From JANNNF01 sp963772935 (GTDB lineage Bacteria; Pseudomonadota; Alphaproteobacteria; Rhodobacterales; Rhodobacteraceae), in the NCBI GenBank assembly GCA_963772935.1, contig CAVYZK010000009.1:248001-312000 (forward strand): a stretch of 64,000 nt of DNA. Direction: 5' to 3'. Of the stretch, positions 8,413 to 17,091 are shown in pieces (positions within the stretch are counted from its first letter, which is position 1; the number at the start of each line of letters is the position of its first letter). A program made the translations under genes and the position numbers. The notes beneath the pieces were generated by a model. The model was not told the DNA's origin. It was given only the letters and a program-made list of their open reading frames with translations, and made no database searches.

Positions 8413-9594
8413 TCAGCGCAGCAGTTTGATGCCGCGCGCGATGCCTTCCAGCGTCATCGGCACCATGTTGCCGCCCATCAGATCGCTGATCAGCCGGGTC
8501 GAATGGCTGTGGCGCCAATGCGCCTCGGGCACCGGGTTGATCCACAGATGATGCGGCCATTGGGTGGCGGCGCGGGTCAGCCAGACCTCGCCCGCCTCGG
8601 GGTTCCAGTGTTCATTCGCCCCGCCGGGGTGCAGGATTTCATAGGGCGACATGGCGGCGTCGCCCACGAAGATACATTTGTAATCAGACCCATAGCTGCG
8701 CAGAATATCCATCGTGGGCGTCTGGTCATCCCAGCGGCGGCGGTTGTCGCGCCACACGCCCTCATACAGGCAGTTGTGGAAATAGAATGGGACGAGGTGT
8801 TTGAACTCTGACTTTGCAGCAGAAAACAGCTCCTCCATCACCTTGACATAGGGGTCCATGCTGCCGCCAATGTCCAGAAACAGCAGCACCTTCACCGCAT
8901 TGCGCCGTTCGGGCCGGGTCTGCACATCCAGCCAGCCGTGTTCGGCGGTGGCGCGGATGGTGGCGTCCAGATCAAACTCGTCGGCCGCCCCGTCCCGCGC
9001 CCATTGCCGCAGGCGGCGCAGGGCGACCTTGATGTTGCGGGTGCCAAGTTCGACCGTGTCGTCCAGATTGCGAAACTCGCGCTTGTCCCAGACCTTGACG
9101 GCGCGTTGGTGGCGGGACTGGTCCTGCCCGATCCGCACGCCTTCGGGGTTGTAGCCGTAGGCCCCGAACGGCGATGTGCCCGCCGTGCCCACCCATTTGT
9201 TGCCGCCCTGATGGCGGCCCTGCTGTTCGGCCAGCCGTTTGCGCAGCGTGTCCATCAGCGCATCGAACCCTCCAAGCGCCTGAATGGCCGCGCGGTCTTC
9301 TGCTGACAGGTGTTTTTCGGCCAGCTTTTCCAGCCAGTCGGCGGGCAGGTCGATGGCGTCCAGAACCTGTTCCGCGGTGATATCCTCCAGCCCGCCGAAC
9401 GCCTTGGCGAAGGCGCGGTCAAAGCGGTCGAGGTGGCGTTCATCTTTGACCAGTGCGGTGCGGGCAAGATAGTAGAACCCGGTCGGGTCATAGGTCACAA
9501 GGCCCGCTGCCATGCCTTCCAGAAAGGCCAGATATTCGCGCAGGGAAACCGGGATGCCTGCCTGTCGCAGATGATCAAAGAAGGGCAGGAACAT
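8413..9594 (-). CDS. VWA domain protein (CoxE-like), MoxR partner
   Basis: Protein of 393 residues ending in a von Willebrand A domain. The MIDAS motif DIGGSMD occurs in VKVLLFLDIGGSMDPYV, and the downstream region (FYFHNCLYEGVW, IFVGDAAMSPYEI) is typical of CoxE/YeaD-like VWA proteins that work with MoxR AAA+ ATPases as metal-dependent chaperones. The N-terminal 200 residues form the helical accessory region (LREYLAFLEGMAAGLV). The likely ATPase partner is encoded at 11878-12717 on the same strand. It starts 6 bases after the small membrane-protein gene. Confidence 0.9.
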   Translation of the reverse strand: MFLPFFDHLRQAGIPVSLREYLAFLEGMAAGLVTYDPTGFYYLARTALVKDERHLDRFDRAFAKAFGGLEDITAEQVLDAIDLPADWLEKLAEKHLSAEDRAAIQALGGFDALMDTLRKRLAEQQGRHQGGNKWVGTAGTSPFGAYGYNPEGVRIGQDQSRHQRAVKVWDKREFRNLDDTVELGTRNIKVALRRLRQWARDGAADEFDLDATIRATAEHGWLDVQTRPERRNAVKVLLFLDIGGSMDPYVKVMEELFSAAKSEFKHLVPFYFHNCLYEGVWRDNRRRWDDQTPTMDILRSYGSDYKCIFVGDAAMSPYEILHPGGANEHWNPEAGEVWLTRAATQWPHHLWINPVPEAHWRHSHSTRLISDLMGGNMVPMTLEGIARGIKLLR

Positions 9595-9600
9595 GGGGCG

Positions 9601-9771
9601 TCACCCGGCCAGAGAGCGTTCCAGAAAGATGGTCAGGAACAGGCCCAGAAGCGCAAGCGCGATGCCATAACCTGCGGCGTACTGCGCCATGTCCGCAGGC
9701 TTGCCTCCGCGTTTGCGGGCGGTCAGCGCGCCTATCAGCGCCCCCAGAATTGCCCCACCGATCACAATCAT
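9601..9771 (-). CDS. Small membrane protein, 56 aa
   Basis: Two hydrophobic segments (IVIGGAILGALIGALTA and YGIALALLGLFLTIFL) flank a basic loop RKRGGKPADM, so a two-pass inner-membrane protein is predicted. ATG 9771 is chosen because the longer open frame upstream to 9810 is Arg-rich and not membrane-like. It lies between the DUF2927 and VWA genes with short spacing, implying one transcript. The family is unknown to me. Confidence 0.65.
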   Translation of the reverse strand: MIVIGGAILGALIGALTARKRGGKPADMAQYAAGYGIALALLGLFLTIFLERSLAG

Positions 9772-9813
9772 ACCGTCGCCGCCCCGTCTGCCGGGACGGC
9801 AAAAGGCCAATCC

Positions 9814-11178
9814 CTAACCCCGGCGGCCCCGTGCGCCCAAGGCTGCGATTTCGCGCAGCCGGGCGCGCGTGCTCGCCTCTGAGCCAAAGCCATAGCGCGC
9901 CCATGCCTGACTGTCGAGGCGCAGGGCTGTCGCATCTGCGCCACGGCCCGTCAGCTCCAAAGCCTCGGCCTTGATCAGCATCACGGTCGCAAGCAGGCTG
10001 GCGTTCTCGGCCCGGCGGATCACCGGAATGGCGCGGTCGGCAAAGGCGATGGCCTGTCCCGGATTGCCCATGGCGACGGCAATGGCGGCAAGCTGCATAT
10101 CCACATGGGCGACCTGCACCGCCCCGCCGGGTTGGGCGCGGTAGATGCGGGCGGCTTCGGTCAACTCACGCACCGCACGGGCGGGGTCAGACGCCACATA
10201 GAGCCTGCCCGCCGCAAAATGGCTGAAGGCCAGACGGCCATCGTGCCAGCCTTGCGCATGGGCGGCCATCAGGGCCCGGTCAGCGGCTTTCAACCGCGCG
10301 GCTTGACCGGCACGGCCGCCAAGCGCCATCTCGATCGCATCAGACCATGAATTGGGTGTGCCGCCGACATTGGGGGCTGCACCCACCGGGGCCATTTGTG
10401 CGGCAATGGCGGGGATGCGCGCGGCAACATCGGCGCGGGTCATCCCGGGTGCCAAAGCGGGCGAATAGTACATCCGCAGGATCTGCATATCAAAGCCGGT
10501 CAACACGGTGTTGAAGTTGTCATCGTTGAAGACGGAATCAGGCAGACGGTACAGATCGTTCAGGGGCCCCATGGCTTGCGCCAGTTCTTCATGCAGGCAA
10601 TCGCGGATTTCCTGCGGGCTGGTGTCGGCGGGTACGAAGATCGCGGCCTTGGTGCGGGTTTTGACATGCGCCCAGTCGGCCAGCGTCGTGCCGCGCGCCG
10701 CACGGTATTCGGCCAGGGTCGAGACATTGGGCACCACAAAGCAGGCCGCTGTCGGGGCCAGCCGTTTCAACGCGGCACGCGGGCTGAATTCGACGGTGAT
10801 CGAGGCAGGCTCGCCTTTGGCGGCGATGCGCACCGGCAGCCCCGCCTCGTTGCGCAACCGCGCCAGCAGGCGTTGAAGGTCGGGGGCCGCCGAGGGCGGG
10901 ACAGTGCCCGTCAGGGCCACGGTGATCGGGCCTTCAAACCGGCTGAACCATGGCAGCGGACGACCGCTTTCCATCGCAAAGCTTAGTTCCATGAAATCTT
11001 GCGCCAATGCACCCGAGGTGCGGCGCACAGCCGCGACGGGCAGGGGGGCCACGCGTTCCACCGGGGCCACCAACTGGTTGCTGGTGGCGAGGGTTGGCGT
11101 GCTTTTGGTTACCTGAATCTGCTGCGTCGGAGTGCAGGCAGCCATCGCCCATAGGGCGAGTACGGATAGTTTACGCAT
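9814..11178 (-). CDS. DUF2927 domain lipoprotein
   Basis: Exported lipoprotein of 454 residues: MRKLSVLALWAMAACTP contains a short signal and the lipobox MAAC. The middle (SFAMESGRPLPWFSRFEGPI through QEIRDCLHEELAQAMGPLNDLY) matches the DUF2927 pattern, including the conserved CLHEELAQ stretch. The C-terminal third is Ala-rich and helical with TPR-like spacing (AAGRLYVASDPARAVRELTEA). The role is unknown; the HEE motif is protease-like but not evidence of activity. It is the second gene of a run on the minus strand after the interrupted gene at 11171-11579, whose restored stop overlaps this ATG. Confidence 0.88.
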   Translation of the reverse strand: MRKLSVLALWAMAACTPTQQIQVTKSTPTLATSNQLVAPVERVAPLPVAAVRRTSGALAQDFMELSFAMESGRPLPWFSRFEGPITVALTGTVPPSAAPDLQRLLARLRNEAGLPVRIAAKGEPASITVEFSPRAALKRLAPTAACFVVPNVSTLAEYRAARGTTLADWAHVKTRTKAAIFVPADTSPQEIRDCLHEELAQAMGPLNDLYRLPDSVFNDDNFNTVLTGFDMQILRMYYSPALAPGMTRADVAARIPAIAAQMAPVGAAPNVGGTPNSWSDAIEMALGGRAGQAARLKAADRALMAAHAQGWHDGRLAFSHFAAGRLYVASDPARAVRELTEAARIYRAQPGGAVQVAHVDMQLAAIAVAMGNPGQAIAFADRAIPVIRRAENASLLATVMLIKAEALELTGRGADATALRLDSQAWARYGFGSEASTRARLREIAALGARGRRG

Positions 11179-11579
11179 GATGTGGCAGCTCGATCGTTGC
11201 GCGAGGGTTGGGCTTGCACCCGAAATTGGCCGTAATAGATCGGGCCGCGACTTTGGTGGGTCTGCGTCCTGTGGTCGGCTGATCTGGTCCCCACCAGATC
11301 AACCAACCACAAGGCACAGTCGTTACGTCCCTGCATCCGCGCCGTCCCCGGCACGTCGCCGGTGGTCTGGTCTGGATTGGCCCGCTGTGCACGCAACGCC
11401 AAACTGGCGCTGCGCCCCCGCACATCTGGCCGTGAGGGATCGTTCAGGTCCGTGACATCACCCTTGCGCTGTCCCACAGCCCGCCCCGCCCAGACGGCCA
11501 GACTGGCCTGCAACCGCCCATGCAGCTTGGCCAGGCAGAAACTGGCGCAAGGCAAGGGGGCAGTTGAAATCTGGATCAT
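11171..11579 (-). pseudogene. Unidentified protein, probable gene with one frame break
   Basis: From ATG 11579 a frame with GC-rich third positions runs through VTDLNDPSRPDVRGRSASLA and RMQGRNDCALWLVDLVG. If one G is removed from the GGGG (plus-strand cccc at 11289-11292), it continues as GPDQPTTGRRPTKVAARSIT and ends at a TAA (11171-11173) that overlaps the DUF2927 start, the spacing expected of coupled genes. Unrepaired, the frame runs on to 11109 and overlaps the neighbour by 70 bases. The restored product is about 135 residues; I do not recognise it. A non-coding explanation remains possible. Confidence 0.35.
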
Positions 11580-11877
11580 GGAAAGGCAGTCCGCACTGGT
11601 TTGTCACACTCGCCAACATAGCGAGGCCCAAGTGTCAGTACCGCGGCCTGTCCGTGTCAATTGCAGGGATTCTTCGGGACGGCGCTGAGTCTACCCATGG
11701 CGTACCCGTCGCGCCTGACCGCCACATTTTCCCCAATGGTATCACGGAATATTTCAAATTATGACGCAAAAATGGCTTTTCGTGATCTGATTGTGGCAAG
11801 ACTGTGGCCGAACTTTGTCAATCTTGCCCGATTCGAACAATTGTGGCGACAATCCGGCCGCCACAATTGGATTGTTG

Positions 11878-12717
11878 CTAACGCTGCCCGCGCGCCATGA
11901 AAGCCAGCCGTTCAAACAGATGGACGTCCTGTTCGGTCTTCAGAAGGGCACCATGCAGACGCGGCAGGCTGGACTTGCCGTCGCGCCGCAGGTCTTCGGG
12001 CGTCAGATCCTCGGCCAGCAGCAGCTTGAGCCAATCCAGCACCTCAGAGGTCGACGGTTTCTTCTTCAACCCCGGCGTGTCGCGCAATTCCATGAACTGG
12101 GTCAGGGCAGTGGTCAGCAGCGCCTCTTTGATGCCGGGGAAATGGACGTGGACGATGGCCTTGAGCGTTTCCATGTCGGGAAAGCGGATGTAGTGGAAAA
12201 AGCAGCGGCGCAGGAAGGCGTCGGGCAGGTCTTTTTCGTTGTTCGAGGTGATGATCACCACGGGCCGGTGAATGGCGCGCACGGTCTGAGCAGTTTCATA
12301 GACATGAAATTCCATCCGGTCGAGTTCCTGCAACAGGTCGTTCGGAAACTCGATATCGGCCTTGTCGATCTCATCAATCAGCAGAACCACACGCCCCGGG
12401 GACTCGAACGCCTGCCACAGTTTTCCCTTGCGGATGTAGTTCGACACCTCATGCACCCGGGCATCGCCAAGCTGGCTGTCGCGCAAGCGGCTGACGGCGT
12501 CATATTCATACAGACCCTGTTGCGCCTTGGTTGTGGACTTGATGTGCCACTCAATCAACGGCAGGTTCAGGGCGGCGGCGACCTGCCGGGCAAGCTCGGT
12601 CTTGCCGGTGCCCGGTTCGCCCTTGACCAGCAGCGGGCGTTGCAGCGTGACGGCGGCATTCACCGCAACTGTCAGGTCATCGGTGGCGATATAGCCCGTG
12701 GTGGAGCCAAATTTCAT
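11878..12717 (-). CDS. MoxR family AAA+ ATPase
   Basis: ATPase of 279 residues, thought to act with VWA proteins in folding or metal insertion. Walker A is LLVKGEPGTGKTELARQ (residues about 29-45), Walker B is VVLLIDEIDKAD, and sensor 1 is PVVIITSNNEKDLPDAFLRR with the arginine finger region after it. The C-terminal lid (PGLKKKPSTSEVLDWLKLLL) is present. It leads the minus-strand run that ends with the VWA gene at 8413-9594, its presumed partner. The interval 11580-11877 before the next gene holds no ORF I can support. Confidence 0.93.
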   Translation of the reverse strand: MKFGSTTGYIATDDLTVAVNAAVTLQRPLLVKGEPGTGKTELARQVAAALNLPLIEWHIKSTTKAQQGLYEYDAVSRLRDSQLGDARVHEVSNYIRKGKLWQAFESPGRVVLLIDEIDKADIEFPNDLLQELDRMEFHVYETAQTVRAIHRPVVIITSNNEKDLPDAFLRRCFFHYIRFPDMETLKAIVHVHFPGIKEALLTTALTQFMELRDTPGLKKKPSTSEVLDWLKLLLAEDLTPEDLRRDGKSSLPRLHGALLKTEQDVHLFERLAFMARGQR

Positions 12718-12900
12718 AAGCGTTTCAAGCCTCTGTTTTCAGGGATGCCGCCAGCCTATCCAGCCGCACAAATTGTCGCAACCGCTAGTGACAATCCCTG
12801 CGGCTTGGGCTATCTGACCGCCAATCAGGACAGCGCCGCGACAGATGCCACCCTGTCGGGCCGATCCTTCGAGTTGGCCACCGAGTTGGAGAGTGCAGCG

Positions 12901-13324
12901 ATGAAGTCCGAGGTGTTCCTTCCAGACGACTACCGTCCCGCCGAGGACGAGCCTTTCATGAATGATCGCCAGCTTGAATATTTCCGTCGCAAGCTGCTTG
13001 TCTGGAAGGCCGAGTTGCAGGGCCAGTCGGCCGAAACCATCGACAACCTGCAAGAACTCGGGCCGCAACGTGCCCGACATTGCAGACCGCGCCAGCGAAG
13101 AAACCGACCGGGCGCTGGAACTGCGCACCCGTGACCGGCAGCGCAAACTGGTATCCAAGATCGACGCAGCTATGCGGCGGATTGATAATGGCGAATACGG
13201 CTATTGCGAAATGACGGGCGAGCCGATCAGCCTGCGCCGTCTGGACGCCCGCCCGATTGCCGTGATGACGCTGGAAGCGCAGGAACGGCATGAGCGGCGG
13301 GAAAAGGTTCACCGCGACGATTGA
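12901..13324 (+). pseudogene. dksA: RNA polymerase-binding transcription factor DksA, frame interrupted
   Basis: DksA binds the RNA polymerase secondary channel and, with ppGpp, redirects transcription. The first half reads MKSEVFLPDDYRPAEDEPFM and NDRQLEYFRRKLLVWKAEL in frame 1. The second half, VPDIADRASEETDRALELRT to RREKVHRDD, is in frame 2. Removing one G from the GGG at 13060-13062 joins them as NLQELGRNVPDIADRA with normal family length. The zinc-finger region is reduced (EYGYCEMTGEPISLRR, one Cys), as in many alphaproteobacterial DksA proteins. Divergent from moxR. The break is probably a sequence error. Confidence 0.9.
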
Positions 13325-13345
13325 TCTTGTGCCAATAAAGAATGC

Positions 13346-13378
13346 AATGCCGGGCCGCAGGGTCCGGCATTTTGGTTT
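13346..13378 (+). terminator. Rho-independent terminator after dksA
   Basis: Stem aatgccgg (13346-13353) and ccggcatt (13364-13371) with a 10-nt loop, followed by a T-rich run. It lies 22 bases after the dksA stop and just before the monooxygenase gene. Confidence 0.8.
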
Positions 13379-13389
13379 GTGGGGGCAGC

Positions 13390-14556
13390 ATGAGTCTGAT
13401 CGGCCAATCCGTCACCATTCTGGGCGCAGGCATTGCGGGGCTTGCCGCCGCACGGGCGCTTGCCCTGCGCGGCGCAGGGGTCGTGGTGCTGGAACAGGCT
13501 GCAGGGTTTGAGGATGTGGGCGCAGGCATCCAGATCAGTCCCAACGGCGCGGCTGTCTTGCGCGCCTTGGGTTTGGGGGCGGCGCTGGAGGCCGCATCGT
13601 TGCGGGCTTTGGCGGTGGAATTGCGCAACGGCCTGTCCGGGGCCTTGGTGACGCGGCTGGAGGTGGCGCGGCTGCGCCCCGAGCAAGGCTATCACTTTGT
13701 CCACCGCGCCGATCTGATCGGGCTGCTGGCAGAGGGCGCGCGCGAGGCCGGGGTTGAGGTTCGATTTGGGCAAAAGGTAACCTCGGTTGATCTGGGCGGG
13801 CCACGCCCGGTGTATGAGGTGAGTGGTACGCGAGCTGAGGCAGGCCTGCTGATCGGGGCGGATGGGCTGCATTCCGCGGTGCGCGCTGCGCTGACCGGCA
13901 AGGTCGCGCCGTTTTTCACCCATCAGGTGGCATGGCGCGCGGTGATCGCCGGCGACGGTGGGCCTGCTGTGGCGGAAGTGCACATGGGGCCGGGGCGGCA
14001 TCTGGTCAGCTATCCGCTGCGCGGGGGCACCTTGCGCAACATTGTGGCGGTCGAAGAACGCCGTGATTGGGCGGCAGAGGGGTGGAGCCACCGGGATGAT
14101 CCGGCCACGCTGCACGCCGCGTTTGCGGCGTTCGGGCCAAGGGTGCGAGGCTGGCTGGATAGGGTGGAAGATGTGCATCTGTGGGGCCTGTTCCGCCACA
14201 AGGTCGCTGCGCGGTGGCATGCTGGGGGGGCTGTGATCCTGGGGGATGCCGCCCACCCGATGCTGCCATTTCTGGCACAGGGCGCGTCCATGGCGTTGGA
14301 GGATGCCTGGGTCTTGGCGGAGTGTCTGGCCATGGCGGACAGTCCGGGGGCGGGGCTTGCGGCCTTTCAGGCCGCCCGCGCCCCGCGTTGCAAAAGGGTG
14401 GTGGAGGCGGCCAGCCTGAATGCGCGGCTGTACCATTTGTCGGGATTGCAGCGGGTGGTGGCCCATGCGGGGCTGAACGTTGTGGGGCGAGTGGCACCGT
14501 CTTTGCCGCTGCGCAAGTTTGACTGGCTGTATGGGATGGATGTGACGGGGGGGTGA
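13390..14556 (+). CDS. FAD-dependent monooxygenase (UbiH/salicylate hydroxylase-like)
   Basis: Group A flavoprotein monooxygenase of 388 residues. It has the N-terminal dinucleotide fold VTILGAGIAGLAAARALALRG, then the DG motif LLIGADGLHSAVRAAL, and the second FAD motif VILGDAAHPMLPFLAQGAS followed by the helix MALEDAWVLAECLA. The substrate is not determinable; family members hydroxylate aromatic acids such as salicylate or 3-hydroxybenzoate. ATG 13390 is placed after the dksA terminator. It stands alone, convergent with dgt, so no pathway context helps. Confidence 0.88.
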   Translation: MSLIGQSVTILGAGIAGLAAARALALRGAGVVVLEQAAGFEDVGAGIQISPNGAAVLRALGLGAALEAASLRALAVELRNGLSGALVTRLEVARLRPEQGYHFVHRADLIGLLAEGAREAGVEVRFGQKVTSVDLGGPRPVYEVSGTRAEAGLLIGADGLHSAVRAALTGKVAPFFTHQVAWRAVIAGDGGPAVAEVHMGPGRHLVSYPLRGGTLRNIVAVEERRDWAAEGWSHRDDPATLHAAFAAFGPRVRGWLDRVEDVHLWGLFRHKVAARWHAGGAVILGDAAHPMLPFLAQGASMALEDAWVLAECLAMADSPGAGLAAFQAARAPRCKRVVEAASLNARLYHLSGLQRVVAHAGLNVVGRVAPSLPLRKFDWLYGMDVTGG

Positions 14557-14565
14557 TGCTGGTGG

Positions 14566-14587
14566 GGATGGGCGGAATCGCCCATCC
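14566..14587. repeat. Intergenic palindrome, family A copy 4
   Basis: ggatgggcg-gaat-cgcccatcc, perfect arms. It lies between the convergent monooxygenase and dgt genes, 9 bases after the former stop. Confidence 0.85.
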
Positions 14588-14610
14588 TACATGGCGCGCT
14601 TTTGCCAACC

Positions 14611-14663
14611 CCGGGGGCGCACGCGCCCCCGGACCCCCTGTGAGTATTTGGAAAAGAGCAATT
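14611..14663 (+). repeat. Family B 3' element: GC hairpin plus conserved tail
   Basis: Stem ccgggggcg/cgcccccgg (14611-14619, 14624-14632) followed by a 22-base tail (14642-14663, gagtatttggaaaagagc...) identical to 2816-2837. Related hairpin-plus-tail elements follow genes at 35608-35660, 42972-43009 and 54329-54366. Confidence 0.7.
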
Positions 14664-14668
14664 GGGGG

Positions 14669-15832
14669 TCAGCCCAGCAGTCTGGCATGTTCCTGAATGG
14701 CAAAACGGTCGGTCATGCCGGCGACGTAGTCGGCGACAAGGCGGGCCACGTCGGTGTCGGACCGCGCGGAGGCGAGATCGTGGCGCCATTCGGGGGGCAG
14801 CAGGTCGGGCTGGGCCATGAACAGCGGGAACAGGCCTTCGATCATTTCCGTCACCCTTGCGCGTTCGACCATCACCGAGGGCGCGCGGTACATGCGGGTG
14901 AACAGGAACGACCGGATCGCTTTCAGTTCCTGATACAGCGGTTTTGAGAAGCGGATGATGGTGGTGCCCATCAGGCGGATGTCATCCACCGATTTGGGTT
15001 GGGCCGCGTCGAGGCGGCCTTGGGCGACGGCGATCACATCCTCCACCATGCGGCCAAAGACCCGGCGCAGGGCCTCATGCCGGCGGCGCATCTTTTCCAG
15101 ACCGGGGTAGAGGGCATCCACCTCGGCGAAGGCGGGGCCGGTGACGGGCAGTTGCATCAGGTCGTCTTCGGTGAACAGGCCGGATCGCAGTCCGTCATGC
15201 AGATCGTGGTGGGAATACGCGACGTCATCGGCAATGGCGGCCACCTGCGCCTCGGCACTGGCGTGGGTGTGCAGCGCCAGATCCCATTCAGCGTTCACCT
15301 CCGCCAAGGCATAGGGCAGGGGGCCTGCATGTTTGGCATCGGCATTGGGGCCAGTGACCGGGCCGTTGTGTTTGGCGATGCCTTCCAGCGCCTCCCATGT
15401 CAGGTTCAGCCCGTCGAAATCGGCATAGTGGCGTTCCAGCCGCGTCACGATGCGCAGGGCCTGGGCGTTGTGATCAAAGCCGCCGTAGGGGGCCATCAGG
15501 GCGGCGAGGGCATCTTCGCCGGTGTGGCCAAAGGGGGTGTGGCCAAGGTCATGCGCCAGCGCGACCGCCTCGGCGAGGTCGGTGTTCAGGCCCAGGACGC
15601 CTGCGATGGTGCGGGCGACCTGGGCCACCTCGATCGTGTGGGTCAGGCGGGTGCGGTAATAATCGCCCTCATGTTCGACAAACACTTGGGTCTTGTGCTT
15701 CAGCCTGCGGAAAGCCGAGGAATGGATGATCCGGTCACGGTCGCGCTGAAAGGGCGAGCGGAACGACGACATCCGTTCGGTGTGCAAACGCCCCTGCGAG
15801 GCATCGGGGTGGCAGGCAAAGGGGGCGAGCAT
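14669..15832 (-). CDS. dgt: Deoxyguanosinetriphosphate triphosphohydrolase-like protein
   Basis: HD-domain dNTP triphosphohydrolase-like enzyme of 387 residues. Evidence is the N-terminal FQRDRDRIIHSSAFRRLKHK, the metal-binding RLTHTIEV and the HD motif AVALAHDLGHTPFGHTGE. ADDVAYSHHDLHDGL holds the later His/Asp ligands. ATG 15832 gives MLAPFACHPDASQGR, the usual start; an in-frame ATG at 15868 adds 12 residues. Divergent from the Fe-S carrier gene. The broad Dgt-like class may act on several dNTPs; specificity is not visible. Confidence 0.93.
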   Translation of the reverse strand: MLAPFACHPDASQGRLHTERMSSFRSPFQRDRDRIIHSSAFRRLKHKTQVFVEHEGDYYRTRLTHTIEVAQVARTIAGVLGLNTDLAEAVALAHDLGHTPFGHTGEDALAALMAPYGGFDHNAQALRIVTRLERHYADFDGLNLTWEALEGIAKHNGPVTGPNADAKHAGPLPYALAEVNAEWDLALHTHASAEAQVAAIADDVAYSHHDLHDGLRSGLFTEDDLMQLPVTGPAFAEVDALYPGLEKMRRRHEALRRVFGRMVEDVIAVAQGRLDAAQPKSVDDIRLMGTTIIRFSKPLYQELKAIRSFLFTRMYRAPSVMVERARVTEMIEGLFPLFMAQPDLLPPEWRHDLASARSDTDVARLVADYVAGMTDRFAIQEHARLLG

Positions 15833-15910
15833 CGGTTGGGCCTGTTCTTGTGGATCGCTTTGGGGCATCCTATATGTTGCAAACGCCCAAATGGATACGG
15901 ATTTATCCCC

Positions 15911-16273
15911 ATGACCGCAGCGATGCCCAACCTGACCGCCAGCCCGATCGCTTTGCCGCCACGGGTGACAGCGCGCGCCTATGCACGGCTGGCCGAGATT
16001 GCCGAATTGACCGGCGAGGCGCGGTCGCTTCGGGTGGCGGTGGATGGCGGCGGCTGTTCGGGCTTTCAATACGATATCCGGCTGGACGATCCGGCGGCGG
16101 ATGATCTGGTGTTGGAACAGGGCGGGCAGCGGGTGCTGATCGACGAGGTGTCCTTGCCGTTTCTTGCGAATGCGGTGATTGATTTCACCGAAGAACTGAT
16201 CGGCGCGCGGTTTGTGGTGGAAAACCCGAATGCGACGTCTTCCTGCGGGTGTGGTACGTCTTTCTCGATCTGA
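15911..16273 (+). CDS. erpA: A-type iron-sulfur cluster carrier (ErpA/IscA family)
   Basis: Iron-sulfur carrier of 120 residues that passes clusters to apo-proteins. The three family cysteines are present: GGCSGFQY in the middle and SSCGCGTSF at the C-terminus. The fold segment VLIDEVSLPFLANAVIDF precedes the final CxC loop. ATG 15911 lies at an acceptable distance from the divergent dgt start. ErpA versus IscA cannot be settled by sequence alone; there are no isc or suf genes next to it. Confidence 0.9.
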   Translation: MTAAMPNLTASPIALPPRVTARAYARLAEIAELTGEARSLRVAVDGGGCSGFQYDIRLDDPAADDLVLEQGGQRVLIDEVSLPFLANAVIDFTEELIGARFVVENPNATSSCGCGTSFSI

Positions 16274-16371
16274 GGCGGAATTTACGCCACTCTCCCTCGC
16301 CTTGGGGCCGATGCGCCCTAACTCCGCCGCAGGGCAGTGAAAATTGTCCTTGATGCAAACGGGGGCCTGCG

Positions 16372-17091
16372 ATGACAAACGTACTTTTGCTGGGATCGGC
16401 TCCGATGGCGGTGCAGGCAACGTACTGGCCGCGTGCCCCGTTTGACCATGTGGTGACGATCAACAACGCCTGGCGTCTGCGGCCCGATTGGGATTTTCTG
16501 GTGCATCCGTGGGATTTCCCCGCAGATCGGATGCCCGTTGTGGGTGCGGGTCAGCGCGTGATCACGCAGGACGATTTTGTGCCGGCGCAGAACGGTTTCG
16601 GCGGTTTCGTCTATGCCGGGGGCACCATGGCCTTCACCGCCGCCTATTGGGCGCTGGCGGCGCTGCGCCCGACGGTCATTGCGGTCTTTGGCTGCGACAT
16701 GCACTATCCCGCCACGGGACCCACGCATTTCTACGGCATGGGCACGCCGGACCCGTTGCGCCCCGACATCACTCTGCGCGATCTGGAGGCCAAGTCCGCG
16801 CGGCTGATGGTGCTGGCAGCGATGCAGGGCTGTGCGATGGTTAACCTGTCTGTCGGGCCGTCGCGGCTGGTGTATCCGCGCGCGGGGCGGGCGGGGTTGG
16901 CGGTGCAGCGCCCGATGCCCTATGACGCCTGCGCCGCGAAGGCCGCTTTGGCGCGGGAAGCCGAACTTGGGTATCTGGTCCCGTCGGGGCGCTATTGGGA
17001 GGAGGCCGCACGGTTTGACCCTGTGGCTTTGGCTGACCTTGACGCGCTGTGGCGGGCCGCCGCCGATCCGGGGTTGGCGGCGACGGGTTAG
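16372..17091 (+). CDS. Hypothetical protein with possible nucleotide-sugar-type Rossmann start
   Basis: Protein of 239 residues beginning TNVLLLGSAPMAVQA, a glycine-containing strand-loop-helix, followed by VVTINNAWRLRPDWDFLVHP and a central VIAVFGCDMHYPATGPTHFYG. The pattern (GSAP, INNAW, FGCDMHY) resembles uncharacterised proteins related to DUF115/lipopolysaccharide-modification enzymes, but this is only a resemblance. No signal peptide or membrane segment. Its stop overlaps the convergent VOC gene by 4 bases. Codon use is like the neighbours. Confidence 0.72.
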   Translation: MTNVLLLGSAPMAVQATYWPRAPFDHVVTINNAWRLRPDWDFLVHPWDFPADRMPVVGAGQRVITQDDFVPAQNGFGGFVYAGGTMAFTAAYWALAALRPTVIAVFGCDMHYPATGPTHFYGMGTPDPLRPDITLRDLEAKSARLMVLAAMQGCAMVNLSVGPSRLVYPRAGRAGLAVQRPMPYDACAAKAALAREAELGYLVPSGRYWEEAARFDPVALADLDALWRAAADPGLAATG

